Shown piece by piece: positions 55,842-64,000 of a DNA stretch of 64,000 bases; within the stretch, counting starts at the first letter, position 1, and every line of letters begins with the position of its first letter. Source of the stretch: Rhizobium sp. BK251 (lineage in GTDB: Bacteria > Pseudomonadota > Alphaproteobacteria > Rhizobiales > Rhizobiaceae); assembly GCF_004345245.1 (NCBI RefSeq), contig NZ_SLUQ01000014.1, positions 1-64,000 of the forward strand, given 5' to 3'. The position numbers and the translations under genes are program-made. Below the pieces are notes generated by a model, which saw nothing but the letters and a program-made list of their open reading frames with translations, had not been told where the DNA came from and made no database searches.

Positions 55842-56079
55842 GTGTCGCCGCCGTCAGCATGGCCTCGGCCAACAGCTTTTTGAGCTTCTGGTTTTCTTCC
55901 TCCAGCGCTTTCAGACGTTTGGCGTCGAAGCCAGCATTCTTGAACTGCAGGGATTGCCAGCGGTAAAATGTCGGCTCGCTGATCGCGTGTCTGCGGCATA
56001 CATCGCTGACCGTCAGCCCCGCCCGGTGCTCCCGAAGAATATCCATGATCTCATCATCATTGAATTTTTTCTTGCCCAT
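55801..56079 (-). pseudogene. IS3-family transposase OrfA remnant
   Basis: 92-aa OrfA (MGKKKFNDDEIMDILREHRA, HTH with ISEPTFYRWQSL, and the leucine-zipper segment RLKALEEENQKLKKLLAEAM). No OrfB is present on the downstream side; the frame ends EKASRDRV in the tail of the LuxR gene. The sequence TGCAGTGGCCCC at 56112, 33 bp upstream, resembles rhizobial IS3 termini. This is the left end of an element whose other part is lost. It cannot transpose by itself. Confidence 0.75.
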
Positions 56080-56193
56080 TGGCGCCCCCCTTCGAAGAAT
56101 TCGAGCAGGAATGCAGTGGCCCCGGGGAGGAACGGAAGAGCCAATCTGCATTCGCATTTGTATCGCATGCGCAGCAGCCCGCTGCAGCATCTT

Positions 56194-57627
56194 TCAATCC
56201 TCGCGAAATGCTCTGTTGAAGCTATCGAGAAGCGGTCTCAGTGCGTAGAGCGCCACACTGGTTTTTCCCGTCTCGATCATTGTCTGGGCGGGCATGCCGG
56301 CAACAAGCTCCACATCCTTCATTTTTGCCAGGCGCTCGTCGGTCACATGGATCGTCGCCGCGTAATAGGGTTGGCCGGTTTGCTTGTCGACAAGACGGTC
56401 GGCCGAAACATATTCCACTATGCCCCTGAGAAGCGGAACGCGCCGTTGACTGTATGGGAGGAGATGAACCTGAGCTTCGAGCCCCGAATGAACGAGATTG
56501 ATATCCTCCGGCCGGACGTTCGCCGATACCACGAGACGGTCGTCGCGCGGCACAAGATCCACAAGCGGTTCGCCCGCACCGATGACGCCGCCTGCCGTAT
56601 GGATGCGAAGGTCCATGATCAGGCCATCTTGGGGTGCCCGGATCTCGGTCCTTGTAAGCTGGTCATTGATTGCCCGCAAACGCTCATCCAGTTGCATGAC
56701 CTGGCTTTCCGTGTCCCTCAGGCTCTGGGCGACTTCGTCCAGTCGATCGCTTCGCAGCTTCACGAGATAGGCCTCCGATTCATTGATCACCTGGTGCGCG
56801 CGGGAGATCTGGGCTTCCACTTCGCCAAGCTGGCCACCGATGTCGGCTCTTTCCCGCTGCAGATTGAGAAGCCTGCTCTTCTTCTCAAGCCCCTTGGCAT
56901 TGAGCGTCGTGACGGTTTCCAGTTCCTGCCGTGAAATTTCGACCCTGTCGACCAGCGCCACCTTCTGCGCGCCGAGCCCGACGATTTCCTGTTCCACCTG
57001 CTTCATTTTTTCCTGCGTGATCGCAATCTCGGACTGCATCACCTGACGCCGCGTTTCGAATATCCGCCGCTGCCCGCTGATGACGGTGCTGACGAATACG
57101 CTGTCATTCGCTGCCGCCAGAAGATCCCGGGGATAGGTGATTTGGTCACGACCCTCCAGTTCTGCGACCAGGCGGCTGCGCCTGGCCTCGGCGTCCCATA
57201 GCTGACCCTGGATGCTGTCGCGCTCCGAGCGTGATTTCGTGTCGTCGAGTTTGATCAGGACTTGTCCGGAGGTAACGACATCGCCGTTCTTGACGAGGAT
57301 TTTCCGGACGATGCCGCCTTCCAGATGCTGGATGGTCTTGCGGTTGGATTCAGGCTCGACGACGCCCGATGCAATCGCAGCACTATGAAGTGGCGCGAGC
57401 GCCGACCATGCCCCGAAACCGATTATAAAGAAGCAGATCAACAGGTTCCCGGTCCAAACAACCGCGCGCAGCCTCGACATCGGCGAGGCCGCAGCCAGTA
57501 CAATGGCGTCGCCGCCATATGACGGCGAATAATCGAGAATTTTCCCGACCGGATCCGCTCCCTGATTGAATTTGTTCGACCGAACATTGAGCTTCGTGGA
57601 ACCAGTGTCGATATGAGCAAGGGACAT
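56194..57627 (-). CDS. Type I secretion membrane-fusion protein (HlyD/PrtE type)
   Basis: 477-aa periplasmic adaptor. One transmembrane helix (about 58-78, AVVWTGNLLICFFIIGFGAW), a lipoyl half-motif (GVVEPESNRKTIQHLEGGIV), a long coiled-coil hairpin (about 150-330) and the beta-barrel part (TEIRAPQDGLIMDLRIHTAG). The length fits PrtE/HlyD proteins. It starts 15 bp after the ABC gene and links it to a TolC-like outer-membrane channel that is not in the window. Confidence 0.93.
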   Translation of the reverse strand: MSLAHIDTGSTKLNVRSNKFNQGADPVGKILDYSPSYGGDAIVLAAASPMSRLRAVVWTGNLLICFFIIGFGAWSALAPLHSAAIASGVVEPESNRKTIQHLEGGIVRKILVKNGDVVTSGQVLIKLDDTKSRSERDSIQGQLWDAEARRSRLVAELEGRDQITYPRDLLAAANDSVFVSTVISGQRRIFETRRQVMQSEIAITQEKMKQVEQEIVGLGAQKVALVDRVEISRQELETVTTLNAKGLEKKSRLLNLQRERADIGGQLGEVEAQISRAHQVINESEAYLVKLRSDRLDEVAQSLRDTESQVMQLDERLRAINDQLTRTEIRAPQDGLIMDLRIHTAGGVIGAGEPLVDLVPRDDRLVVSANVRPEDINLVHSGLEAQVHLLPYSQRRVPLLRGIVEYVSADRLVDKQTGQPYYAATIHVTDERLAKMKDVELVAGMPAQTMIETGKTSVALYALRPLLDSFNRAFRED

Positions 57628-57642
57628 TTCGTTGGATCTCCC

Positions 57643-59358
57643 TTATGTTCCTGTCGGCGCCGGCGGCTGGAGATAAGTCTCGAATATCTGCTCGCTTTCT
57701 CCGACGGCATCGACGGTTCCGTTGCGCATGATGGCGATTTTGTTCGTGACTGGGAGAATTCCCATGCGATGGGTAATGATGACCACCATCATGCCCCTGG
57801 AGCGCATCTGCCCGATCGCGTTGAACAGCCTGCGTTCACCGTCGTAGTCCAGGCTCGAATTCGGGTCGTCGAGCACCACCAGGCAAGGGTTTCCATAGGC
57901 TGCTCGCGCCAGTCCGAGCTGCTGGCGCTGGGCCCGCAGCAGCAGACCTCCCCCTTCGCCGATATCGGTCTCATATCCTTGTGGCAGCCGCATGATCGTG
58001 TCGTGCAGTCCGACGAGCTTGGCCGCCTCGATCGCCTTGCCGGGATCTGCGCCGTCGAGCCGGCCGATGACATCCTTCACGGCACCGCCAAACAATTCGA
58101 TATCCTGCGGGAGATATCCGACGTGGCGCACGCCGCCGCAGAGACGCAGGGCGGATATGTCGACCCCGCCAAGGAGCGCGCATCCGCTCGTCGCGGGCTG
58201 AACGCCCGCCATGATCCGCCCCAGCGTCGACTTGCCGGACCCCGATGGGCCGATGAGCGCTATGCAATCGCCGGGAGCCAACCGCAGATTGACGCCTCTC
58301 AATATGGGCCGATCAGTGAACGGCAGCGTATATCCGACATTCTCGAGTATGAGGCCAGTGGCCTCCGGTATGGGTATCATCCGAACTTCGTCCTGCGACG
58401 CGACGGCGATCAACATCCGATTGAGACGATTGTAGGCGTTGCGTGCAAAGGCGAAGGAGCGCCACGCGCCGATCGCGCCTTCGACCGGTGCGAGGCCACG
58501 GCCAAGCAGGAGGCTCGCGACGAAAATGATCCCTGGGCTGCTGCCATCCTCCAGAACAAGCCACGTAGCCGCCCCCATCATCACGATTTGCGTCAGCGTT
58601 CGGATGGATTTCGATATTCCGACTATGATCTCGGTCCGGCGCATAGCGTTATCCTGCGCCCTCCTTGCCGATTCGGCATCGCGATAGACAAGCTGTGCGG
58701 CGCCATCCTGCATCCCCATTGCGCGGATGACCTGAAGGTATTTCAGGGCGGTGGCGAACCTAAAATAGCTCCTGGAGAGCGCAAGATTCGCTTGCGCCAG
58801 CGGTCTTCGCGTTGCCAATTCAGTCAGGATCGCAAGCAATAAAAGGGCGACCGCGCAGAAGAGTCCAATCGCTCCAAGCACTGGATGAACGAGGAAGAGC
58901 AGCAGGAGGAATACCGGAGCCCAAGGCACGTCGAACAGGAGGGAACTCGCCGGCGAGTCGAGAAATTGGCGCAGCGCGGCAAGATCCCTGTAGCAGTCCG
59001 CGGCCGCGACGGCATCGGTGCTTGCACCATATTCAAACGACGCGGTGAGAACCACGGGGCGCAGGCGGTGATCCAGCCAACTCCCGATACGGAAAAGCGC
59101 TGCCCTACGCACGATGTCCAGCATGGAGCCCACCACGACCGCCACGGCGATGATGAGCGTCAGCATCACCAGCGTGTCAGCGCTGCGGCTCGACAGGACG
59201 CGATCGTAGATCTGCAGCAGGTAGATGGAAGGAGCGAGCAGGAACAGATTATAGCCGCAGCTATAAAGGAAAACCAAGCCGAAAGCTCCGAAACAGGCCC
59301 GAAGGGCCACAGCCAGATGCGTCGGAGGCCGGTGCAATTGGGCAGGGTTCGTTGTCAT
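57643..59358 (-). CDS. Type I secretion ABC exporter (PrtD type) with altered ATPase motifs
   Basis: 571-aa half-transporter. The N-terminal membrane domain has about six helices (first YNLFLLAPSIYLLQIYDRVL) and no peptidase or C39-like domain. ATPase part: Walker A GPSGSGKST (370-378), Q-loop YLPQ, H530. Two motifs deviate: the signature is LLRAQ (473-477) where LSGGQ is expected, and the catalytic glutamate after Walker B is aspartate (VVLDDPNSSLD, D498). It may hydrolyse ATP slowly. Encoded upstream of the adaptor and downstream of two glycine-rich protein genes. Confidence 0.92.
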   Translation of the reverse strand: MTTNPAQLHRPPTHLAVALRACFGAFGLVFLYSCGYNLFLLAPSIYLLQIYDRVLSSRSADTLVMLTLIIAVAVVVGSMLDIVRRAALFRIGSWLDHRLRPVVLTASFEYGASTDAVAAADCYRDLAALRQFLDSPASSLLFDVPWAPVFLLLLFLVHPVLGAIGLFCAVALLLLAILTELATRRPLAQANLALSRSYFRFATALKYLQVIRAMGMQDGAAQLVYRDAESARRAQDNAMRRTEIIVGISKSIRTLTQIVMMGAATWLVLEDGSSPGIIFVASLLLGRGLAPVEGAIGAWRSFAFARNAYNRLNRMLIAVASQDEVRMIPIPEATGLILENVGYTLPFTDRPILRGVNLRLAPGDCIALIGPSGSGKSTLGRIMAGVQPATSGCALLGGVDISALRLCGGVRHVGYLPQDIELFGGAVKDVIGRLDGADPGKAIEAAKLVGLHDTIMRLPQGYETDIGEGGGLLLRAQRQQLGLARAAYGNPCLVVLDDPNSSLDYDGERRLFNAIGQMRSRGMMVVIITHRMGILPVTNKIAIMRNGTVDAVGESEQIFETYLQPPAPTGT

Positions 59359-59463
59359 TATCAGATCTCGGCGCTCTCGAGACTGAGAAGGCGACGGGTG
59401 GTTCAGCCGGTCGAGAAATTATGAGGATCGCCGGCCGGCGCCGGCGGTCCTCGCTGCCGGAAC

Positions 59464-60054
59464 TCATGAGCCCAGATGGTGGAGATCAATGGTTCCGAAC
59501 GAATTGTCGAAATGGTCCAAAGCATTGCTGACGCTTGTGGTCTCGGTTTCGGTATGCGGGTTGGTATGCATCAGTGCCGTCGCAATGTACCCGCCCACGG
59601 CCACCGCGTTGTTGCCGCCATTACCGCCCATGCCGGCGATGATCGTGGCACTCTGATCGGCGACCTGTGTGTTGGTCTGCGTTGCAACCGTCTGTGCGGC
59701 TACGGAGACTGCATCAGTACCGCCAGTGAGACCTTGGTTGCCGTTGGATGCGGCATTGCCGCCAGGGCCGCCAGATCCGGTGTTGGAGTTGATGCCGGCC
59801 AGGGTGCCGCTCAGCCCTTGAGCAAACCCGCCGGGTCCGCCGCCACCGGCCTCCCAGTCCGCGTGCTGCCAGAAGTGGCTCCCGTTGTGCACGTCGGTGT
59901 CTGCGCCATAGACTTTCTGTGTATTCTCTAGGTACGCAGTCGGCTGGTAGAAAATATCGCCATGGTTGTAGCCATTGCCACCATTGCCGGCACTCGCATC
60001 GCCGGCGTCGGAGTGATTGAGTTGGACTGTGTCGGATAGTGTCGGAATGGGCAT
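59464..60054 (-). CDS. Glycine/asparagine-rich protein, probable type I secretion substrate
   Basis: 196-aa protein without signal peptide (MPIPTLSDTVQLNHSDAGDA). It is very rich in Gly, Asn, Ala and Thr: GNGGNGYNHGDIFYQ, GGGGPGGFAQ, GMGGNGGNNAVAVGGY. The C-terminus FGTIDLHHLGS ends in a short hydrophobic/small-residue tail, as type I secretion signals often do. There are no RTX nonapeptides (GGxGxDxUx). It is 105 bp upstream of the ABC gene on the same strand, so export by that system is likely. It shares the AGMGGNGG/GNGGNG pattern with the 363-aa protein upstream. Confidence 0.75.
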   Translation of the reverse strand: MPIPTLSDTVQLNHSDAGDASAGNGGNGYNHGDIFYQPTAYLENTQKVYGADTDVHNGSHFWQHADWEAGGGGPGGFAQGLSGTLAGINSNTGSGGPGGNAASNGNQGLTGGTDAVSVAAQTVATQTNTQVADQSATIIAGMGGNGGNNAVAVGGYIATALMHTNPHTETETTSVSNALDHFDNSFGTIDLHHLGS

Positions 60055-60326
60055 AGCGTGACTCCTCTGCGTCGTTCTGTCCGTATCTCCCACGGCCGGA
60101 CACCCGGCATATCATTGCCAGGCAAGTTACCGCGATTAAATGGTGCGCGCGAACGTGCTCGCGAACTAGCTAGATATTCGGGGACGTCCCTTTGGCTGGG
60201 TATGTTCGGGGGAGGATGTATCCACGCTAAGGGACAGATGACCGTATCCGGCGCTCACCTCGCCGCGCGGGTCGAAACGCGGGAAATCAGGGAGTAGCAA
60301 TGCTTCGGTGATAGCGTTGCCAAGCC
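60055..60326. other. Intergenic region between the two glycine-rich genes
   Basis: 272 bp with no gene. It contains the perfect palindrome GGGACGTCCC at 60181-60190 and a nearby GCTAGCTAG-like stretch. It may hold the promoter of the 196-aa gene or the end of the upstream transcript. Confidence 0.4.
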
Positions 60327-61418
60327 TCAGGCCTGCAGGCTGTGCAGAATATCGTCCACCAGCGCGGAGTGAGCATCCGAAAGATTGCCTTCGCCGCCAT
60401 GACCGCCAATGCCGCCCGCCTGCAGTGTATGCTGGTCATAGAGAACGTGGTCGATCTGTTGGGCGTCCGCGGTGCCGCCGGCCGGAACGGCGATGTTGAT
60501 GGGGTGGTAGTAGCCGACGTTGACATCGACCATGCTGCCGTTCGAATACCCCGATCCGCCGCCTCCACCGACGCCCGCGCCAGTGAAAATCGTGTCGGAC
60601 GACAAGTTGAAGCTGCCCCCGTCGCCGCCGATGCCTGCGATTTGCATGCCGCCCTGAAGGAATTCCACGTTGTTGGTCTGGTGGGCCTCGGCCGCGCCGC
60701 CCGCTGCACCGACCGCAATGTTGATCGGAGAGAAGATGGCCACATTCACGTCGACCATGCTGCCGATGAAGGTGCCGTTGCCGCCATGACCGGCATAGTT
60801 GTCGCCCGTGAAGGTCAAGGAAGTCCCGTGGCTCTCAGGTGCGCCGCCGCCCGCAAAATTGTGATCTCCGCCAGAACCACCCACGCCGCCGATCTGGGTC
60901 GCCCCTTGCAGGAACATGGCGTTATTGCTTTGCTCCGCATGGGCCGTCGAACCCGGACCAAAGGCCACGGCGGTATTGACGGGGGCGAACACGGCGGTAT
61001 CCGTACTGACAAGACCGCCATAGAATATGCCGTTGCCGCCGCTTCCCGCGTGATTGTAAGACTCTCCGCCACCATCAACAGCAATATTGCCGCTTCCGCC
61101 GTGCCCGCCCATGCCGGCCATCTCGACAGCATGCTGGTTGATAAGGGCATCATTTCCTTGATAGGCATCTGCCGATGAATGAGGGCCTGCGATGGCGGCG
61201 TTGGATGGCACGAAGACGGCCAAGGTATTGCTGCCGATGGTGCCAATGCTCATTCCGTCGCCGCCGCTTCCCGCCGAATTGTGGCTGGAATCCTGTGCGA
61301 ACTCGAGCGGAAGCCATGTGGGAACGAGAGCCAGATGCCCTGCATTGGAACTGGAGAGCAGGTTTTGGCTGGAGCTCGCGCTCGGCGCCTCTTCTGACAG
61401 GGGACGATTTTCCGCCAT
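60327..61418 (-). CDS. Repetitive glycine-rich protein, probable type I secretion substrate
   Basis: 363-aa protein without signal peptide. After a 45-residue head it has four imperfect repeats, at about 46-111, 122-187, 208-271 and 284-345. The shared plan is AGxGGNG, G(x)xVxxxxAVFxPxNxAV, then QxNNxxFLQG and AGxGGxGG. The tail LVDDILHSLQA is short and amphipathic. The regular Gly turns and beta-prone strands suggest a solenoid, reminiscent of PE-PGRS-type architecture but without PE domain. It lacks RTX calcium repeats. The neighbouring exporter is the likely route out of the cell; a surface or biofilm role is inferred. Confidence 0.78.
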   Translation of the reverse strand: MAENRPLSEEAPSASSSQNLLSSSNAGHLALVPTWLPLEFAQDSSHNSAGSGGDGMSIGTIGSNTLAVFVPSNAAIAGPHSSADAYQGNDALINQHAVEMAGMGGHGGSGNIAVDGGGESYNHAGSGGNGIFYGGLVSTDTAVFAPVNTAVAFGPGSTAHAEQSNNAMFLQGATQIGGVGGSGGDHNFAGGGAPESHGTSLTFTGDNYAGHGGNGTFIGSMVDVNVAIFSPINIAVGAAGGAAEAHQTNNVEFLQGGMQIAGIGGDGGSFNLSSDTIFTGAGVGGGGGSGYSNGSMVDVNVGYYHPINIAVPAGGTADAQQIDHVLYDQHTLQAGGIGGHGGEGNLSDAHSALVDDILHSLQA

Positions 61419-61892
61419 CGCCGTCTCTCCATTCTGCCCCAAGCGTGAGCCCCGCTAGCACGCGGGAAATATCGCCCGATACTGAACCCCCATTGTGTAG
61501 CCAGTCGACGAAAAAAAAGAGCCTGCAATTCGTCTACGCCCGTTCGGCTAGTACGGCAGCCATTTGACGATCAGACCATTCGAATGTGGCTATACGCAAA
61601 ATGTGGGGATGCCCCGTTCAAAACCACCGCCGCTTTCTGACCGTTCGTCTTCCGCCGATACCGCGTCATTCAGCACCAAGCGGAATAGGTACTCGTGTCT
61701 GAGCAACCACTGCATTGGATGCCCTTGACGCATTGGCATGGGGATTTTCCCGGCCGGGGGTTTCGTTTGGCCTCCATCCGCAGTATTCCCGGCAATCCGT
61801 TTTCAGAGCTAGGTTGGCTGCGATTCCCGCGAAGAATGCCTTCGGGAGTTGCCGCCCTGCCACCGCGGCGTTGCGAATCCTGGAGATTAAGT
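61419..61892. other. Gene-free region upstream of the repeat protein
   Basis: 474 bp. The promoter of the glycine-rich genes must lie in the left part. An A-run (61510-61520) is the only striking feature. Frames open here on both strands look like noise. Confidence 0.4.
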
Positions 61893-62099
61893 GTGGAAAT
61901 GATCGCGATTTCGGAACTCACCGCCGAGACCTACTATTGGGCGAGACGCAGGGGCGAAACCGATTGGCAGGTGGTTCGCATCTCGACTGTGTTTGGTGCG
62001 AGCAAGGACTACTGGACCGTCGCAAGGACGGGAACGGACATTCACAACATGCCGGAGGAGTACGACTTCCTGGCCGAAGTGCGTCGTCCGACAGGTTGA
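61893..62099 (+). CDS. Small protein of unknown function
   Basis: 68-66 aa depending on the start (GTG 61893 with GGAG seven bases upstream, or ATG 61899). It reads MIAISELTAETYYWARRRGE, then TDWQVVRISTVFG and DYDFLAEVRR-like strands; it looks like a small mixed alpha/beta protein. The frame extends upstream but without protein-like composition. No function can be assigned. The 250 bp after it hold nothing I recognise. Confidence 0.6.
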   Translation: MEMIAISELTAETYYWARRRGETDWQVVRISTVFGASKDYWTVARTGTDIHNMPEEYDFLAEVRRPTG

Positions 62100-62349
62100 A
62101 GCAGCGTCTATCGTTTCGGATGAACTCGGCGCCTTCACTCGAGGAAACCGTTTGGGTCTTCTCGCGGCAAACCGGTCAGTTCATGCCACAGGACACCCTT
62201 GCCAGGGGAATGCCGGCCTCCCGCCGCCGGTGGACTGCCACTCTTCCTCGCGCTGCATGAAGCATGTCGATTTCGTCATGCGACCAGCTGAAGCGTACCA
62301 GCAGGCGCTCTTGGCCGGATGGGCAGTGCGAAAGACAAGTGGAGCCCGC

Positions 62350-63522
62350 CTAGCGGACCCCCAGTTCCTGATCGACGAGCGACAGCCAGTACTTCATGCC
62401 GTAGGCAAGCGCCTTGTCGTTGAAGTCATAAGCCGGATGGTGAAGATAGGCGCTGTCGCCGTTTCCAATCAGGATGATGGCTCCGGGGCGTTGCTGGAGC
62501 ATATAGGAAAAGTCCTCCGCGCCCATCGACTGGGCATAGTTGCTGTCCACCCTGCCCTCGCCGGCCACTCGCTCGGCGGCCGATACGGCAGTCCTGGTCT
62601 TCTCTGCATCATTGACGGTCACCGGATAACCCGGCATCCAGGTGATCTCGGCCTCCGTTTCGAAAAGCTTGGCCGTCATTGCCACGATGTCGCGAAAGCG
62701 CTGTTCCACGGCCTTGCGCGTGTCCGGCTTCATCGTGCGAATGGTTCCTCCGATCTGGGTCGACGCCGGAATGACATTGAGGGCGCGATCGTTTCCGCCA
62801 CTCATGTAGGTCACCGAGACGACGACCGGATCAAAGGGGTCGGTGAACCGCGAGGCAATCGACTGAAGCGCCGTGATCAGGTGGGCGCTGACCAGGACCG
62901 GATCGCGGGTCAGGTTCGGGGACGCCGCGTGTCCGCCCCTCCCGTTGATCGTCACCAGGAAACGGTCGGCACCGGCCATGAACGGACCGCTGCGGATAGC
63001 GAAGGAGCCGACGTCGACACCGGGCTCATTATGCATGCCGTAGACTTCCTCGATACCGAAACGGTCGAGCAGTCCCTCCTGGATCATCACGTGCGCGCCG
63101 CCGCCGCCCTCCTCGGCCGGCTGAAAGATCAGCACGACCTTGCCGGTGAAATTCCGATTGGCGGCAAGACACTTCGCAGTGGCAAGAAGCATTGCGGTAT
63201 GTCCGTCATGGCCACAGGCATGCATCCGGTTCGCGATCTTCGACGCATATGGCAGATTCGTTTGCTCCGACATCGGCAGCGCGTCCATGTCGCAGCGAAG
63301 GCCGATCGTCTTTCCCGGTCCCTTGGAACCGTTGATGATCGCGACCACACCGGACTTGGCGATACCGGTCACGATTTCATCGCAACCGAATTCCTTGAGC
63401 TTCTCGGAGACGAAGGCGGCCGTGTTCGGCAGGTCAAACAGAAGTTCGGGATATTGGTGGATCTGCTGCCGCCAGGCTTTGGCTTCCTCAGCCACCGCTT
63501 CAATATCAAAGTGCAAGGTCAT
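62350..63522 (-). CDS. M20-family amidohydrolase (hippurate hydrolase type)
   Basis: 390-aa zinc/manganese peptidase-family enzyme that removes acyl groups from amino acids. Metal and catalytic motifs: RCDMDALPM, MHACGHDGHTAMLL, FQPAEEGGGGAHVMI, and the dimerisation-domain histidine in GRGGHAASP; GAEDFSYML is the last metal motif. The start at 63522 is preferred; the frame upstream is basic and unlikely. Usual substrates of relatives are N-acyl amino acids or indole-acetyl conjugates, which would fit a plant-associated bacterium, but this is not shown here. Confidence 0.9.
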   Translation of the reverse strand: MTLHFDIEAVAEEAKAWRQQIHQYPELLFDLPNTAAFVSEKLKEFGCDEIVTGIAKSGVVAIINGSKGPGKTIGLRCDMDALPMSEQTNLPYASKIANRMHACGHDGHTAMLLATAKCLAANRNFTGKVVLIFQPAEEGGGGAHVMIQEGLLDRFGIEEVYGMHNEPGVDVGSFAIRSGPFMAGADRFLVTINGRGGHAASPNLTRDPVLVSAHLITALQSIASRFTDPFDPVVVSVTYMSGGNDRALNVIPASTQIGGTIRTMKPDTRKAVEQRFRDIVAMTAKLFETEAEITWMPGYPVTVNDAEKTRTAVSAAERVAGEGRVDSNYAQSMGAEDFSYMLQQRPGAIILIGNGDSAYLHHPAYDFNDKALAYGMKYWLSLVDQELGVR

Positions 63523-63728
63523 TTGTGGTCTTTCAAAAATGCGCCGGCTGATTTGCCGTTTCTCCACTCGGATGGGTTTCCGAGCTCGGCCTAAATTGAA
63601 CCGGCCTCTTCCTAGTCGCAGCAAGGCACGCCATGCGCTCGCTTGGCGGGCCCCGATGCGATTGCGCGATACGCGATCATCACGCGGCGCCGTGTTTGTT
63701 AGAACGCAATTCCTGCTTCCGCAAGGAT

Positions 63729-63875
63729 GATGCAACTCTCTCCGGAGGGAGTGCTACGGGCCGAGGTGTCGGTCTCGGGGCAGCGACTGGTGCAGCGCTG
63801 GGCAATACGGCTATCGGCTTAGCCGTTGGCGTTCCAATGAGAACTTCCATCGCCGCCCTATATCGGAAGATATAG
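63729..63875 (+). pseudogene. Glycine-zipper lipoprotein-like fragment
   Basis: The frame ending at 63875 reads GGSATGRGVGLGAATGAALGNTAIGLAVGV followed by a charged end, given here only as its pattern of small residues every third to fourth position. This is a glycine-zipper segment as in small outer-membrane lipoproteins, but the lipoprotein signal and upstream part are missing. A gene remnant is more likely than an intact gene. After 63875 to the window end I see nothing. Confidence 0.3.
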
Positions 63876-64000
63876 GCCAGGCCGCATCGACCACGGCGCA
63901 CTACCTATATTCGACAAGCGTCTATCTTTATTGGGCAATTTCCGAAATCGCCTTCCTGCGTAAATTAGTAAATCGAGATAATGCGCGAGACAGGGAGCGG

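Noticed and set aside
57613-58842. 409-aa open frame antisense to the ABC exporter gene
   Set aside because: The exporter motifs are on the minus strand; the plus frame is basic and unstructured.
60327-61418. RTX-type calcium-binding repeats in the glycine-rich protein
   Set aside because: The repeats have no GGxGxDxUx nonapeptides, so RTX annotation would be wrong even though a type I exporter is nearby.
61993-63594. 533-aa open frame antisense to the M20 amidohydrolase
   Set aside because: M20 motifs are complete on the minus strand; the plus frame has no family features.

Overview
The window reads as high-GC alphaproteobacterial DNA, most likely from a member of the Rhizobiaceae (Ensifer/Rhizobium/Shinella type). 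The reasons are the gene order of the protocatechuate cluster (pcaFJIR, pobRA, pcaQ-pcaDCHGB, a pcaMNVWX-type transporter), an orfA-pta-ackA-fabI operon like the one known from Sinorhizobium meliloti, and several ABC sugar importers, each beside its own regulator. Species and replicon cannot be decided from the sequence. I saw no rRNA, tRNA, CRISPR array or replication origin.

Region 1 (1-14.9 kb) is a complete beta-ketoadipate island. PobA makes protocatechuate from 4-hydroxybenzoate. PcaHG, PcaB, PcaC and PcaD convert it to beta-ketoadipate, and PcaIJ and PcaF (cut by the window edge) yield succinyl-CoA and acetyl-CoA. PcaR (IclR), PobR (AraC) and PcaQ (LysR) are the local regulators. A five-gene branched-chain-type ABC importer follows pcaB directly. 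I see a perfect inverted repeat for PcaR and two PcaQ-like boxes.

Region 2 (14.9-18.5 kb) holds small proteins, an HxlR regulator with repeats in its promoter, an NTF2-like protein and a secreted Yellow/royal-jelly-type protein. Region 3 (18.5-24 kb) is an amino-sugar operon: a GntR/UTRA regulator, a fused NanE-NanK enzyme and an ABC importer without its own ATPase. Region 4 (24.2-32.5 kb) pairs a VIT-like membrane protein with a Cache-linked class III nucleotidyl cyclase, followed by the DUF3141-pta-ackA-fabI operon. Region 5 (32.5-40 kb) is a second sugar operon (ROK regulator, ABC importer, SIS-domain enzyme, PfkB kinase), possibly for Amadori compounds or another amino sugar.

Region 6 (40.3-44.3 kb) is a cluster of very small genes: rpsU, two cspA paralogues and six short proteins of unknown function. 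Two pairs of these genes share similar, hairpin-containing 5' leaders. One of them (56 aa, 44064-44234) is easily missed because of its size.

Region 7 (44.5-61.5 kb) is a signalling and secretion region. It has an alpha/beta hydrolase, an apparently truncated winged-helix/ATPase regulator, an 1844-aa kinase/ATPase/histidine-kinase protein with two FixJ-type response regulators, a third LuxR-type regulator that runs into an IS3 orfA remnant, and a type I secretion pair (HlyD and PrtD-type ABC). Beside the pair lie two glycine-rich proteins, one built from four imperfect repeats. A 43-bp element is repeated ahead of the first two regulatory genes. Regions 6 and 7 are the best candidates for undescribed biology. 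The window ends with an M20 amidohydrolase and a glycine-zipper gene fragment.
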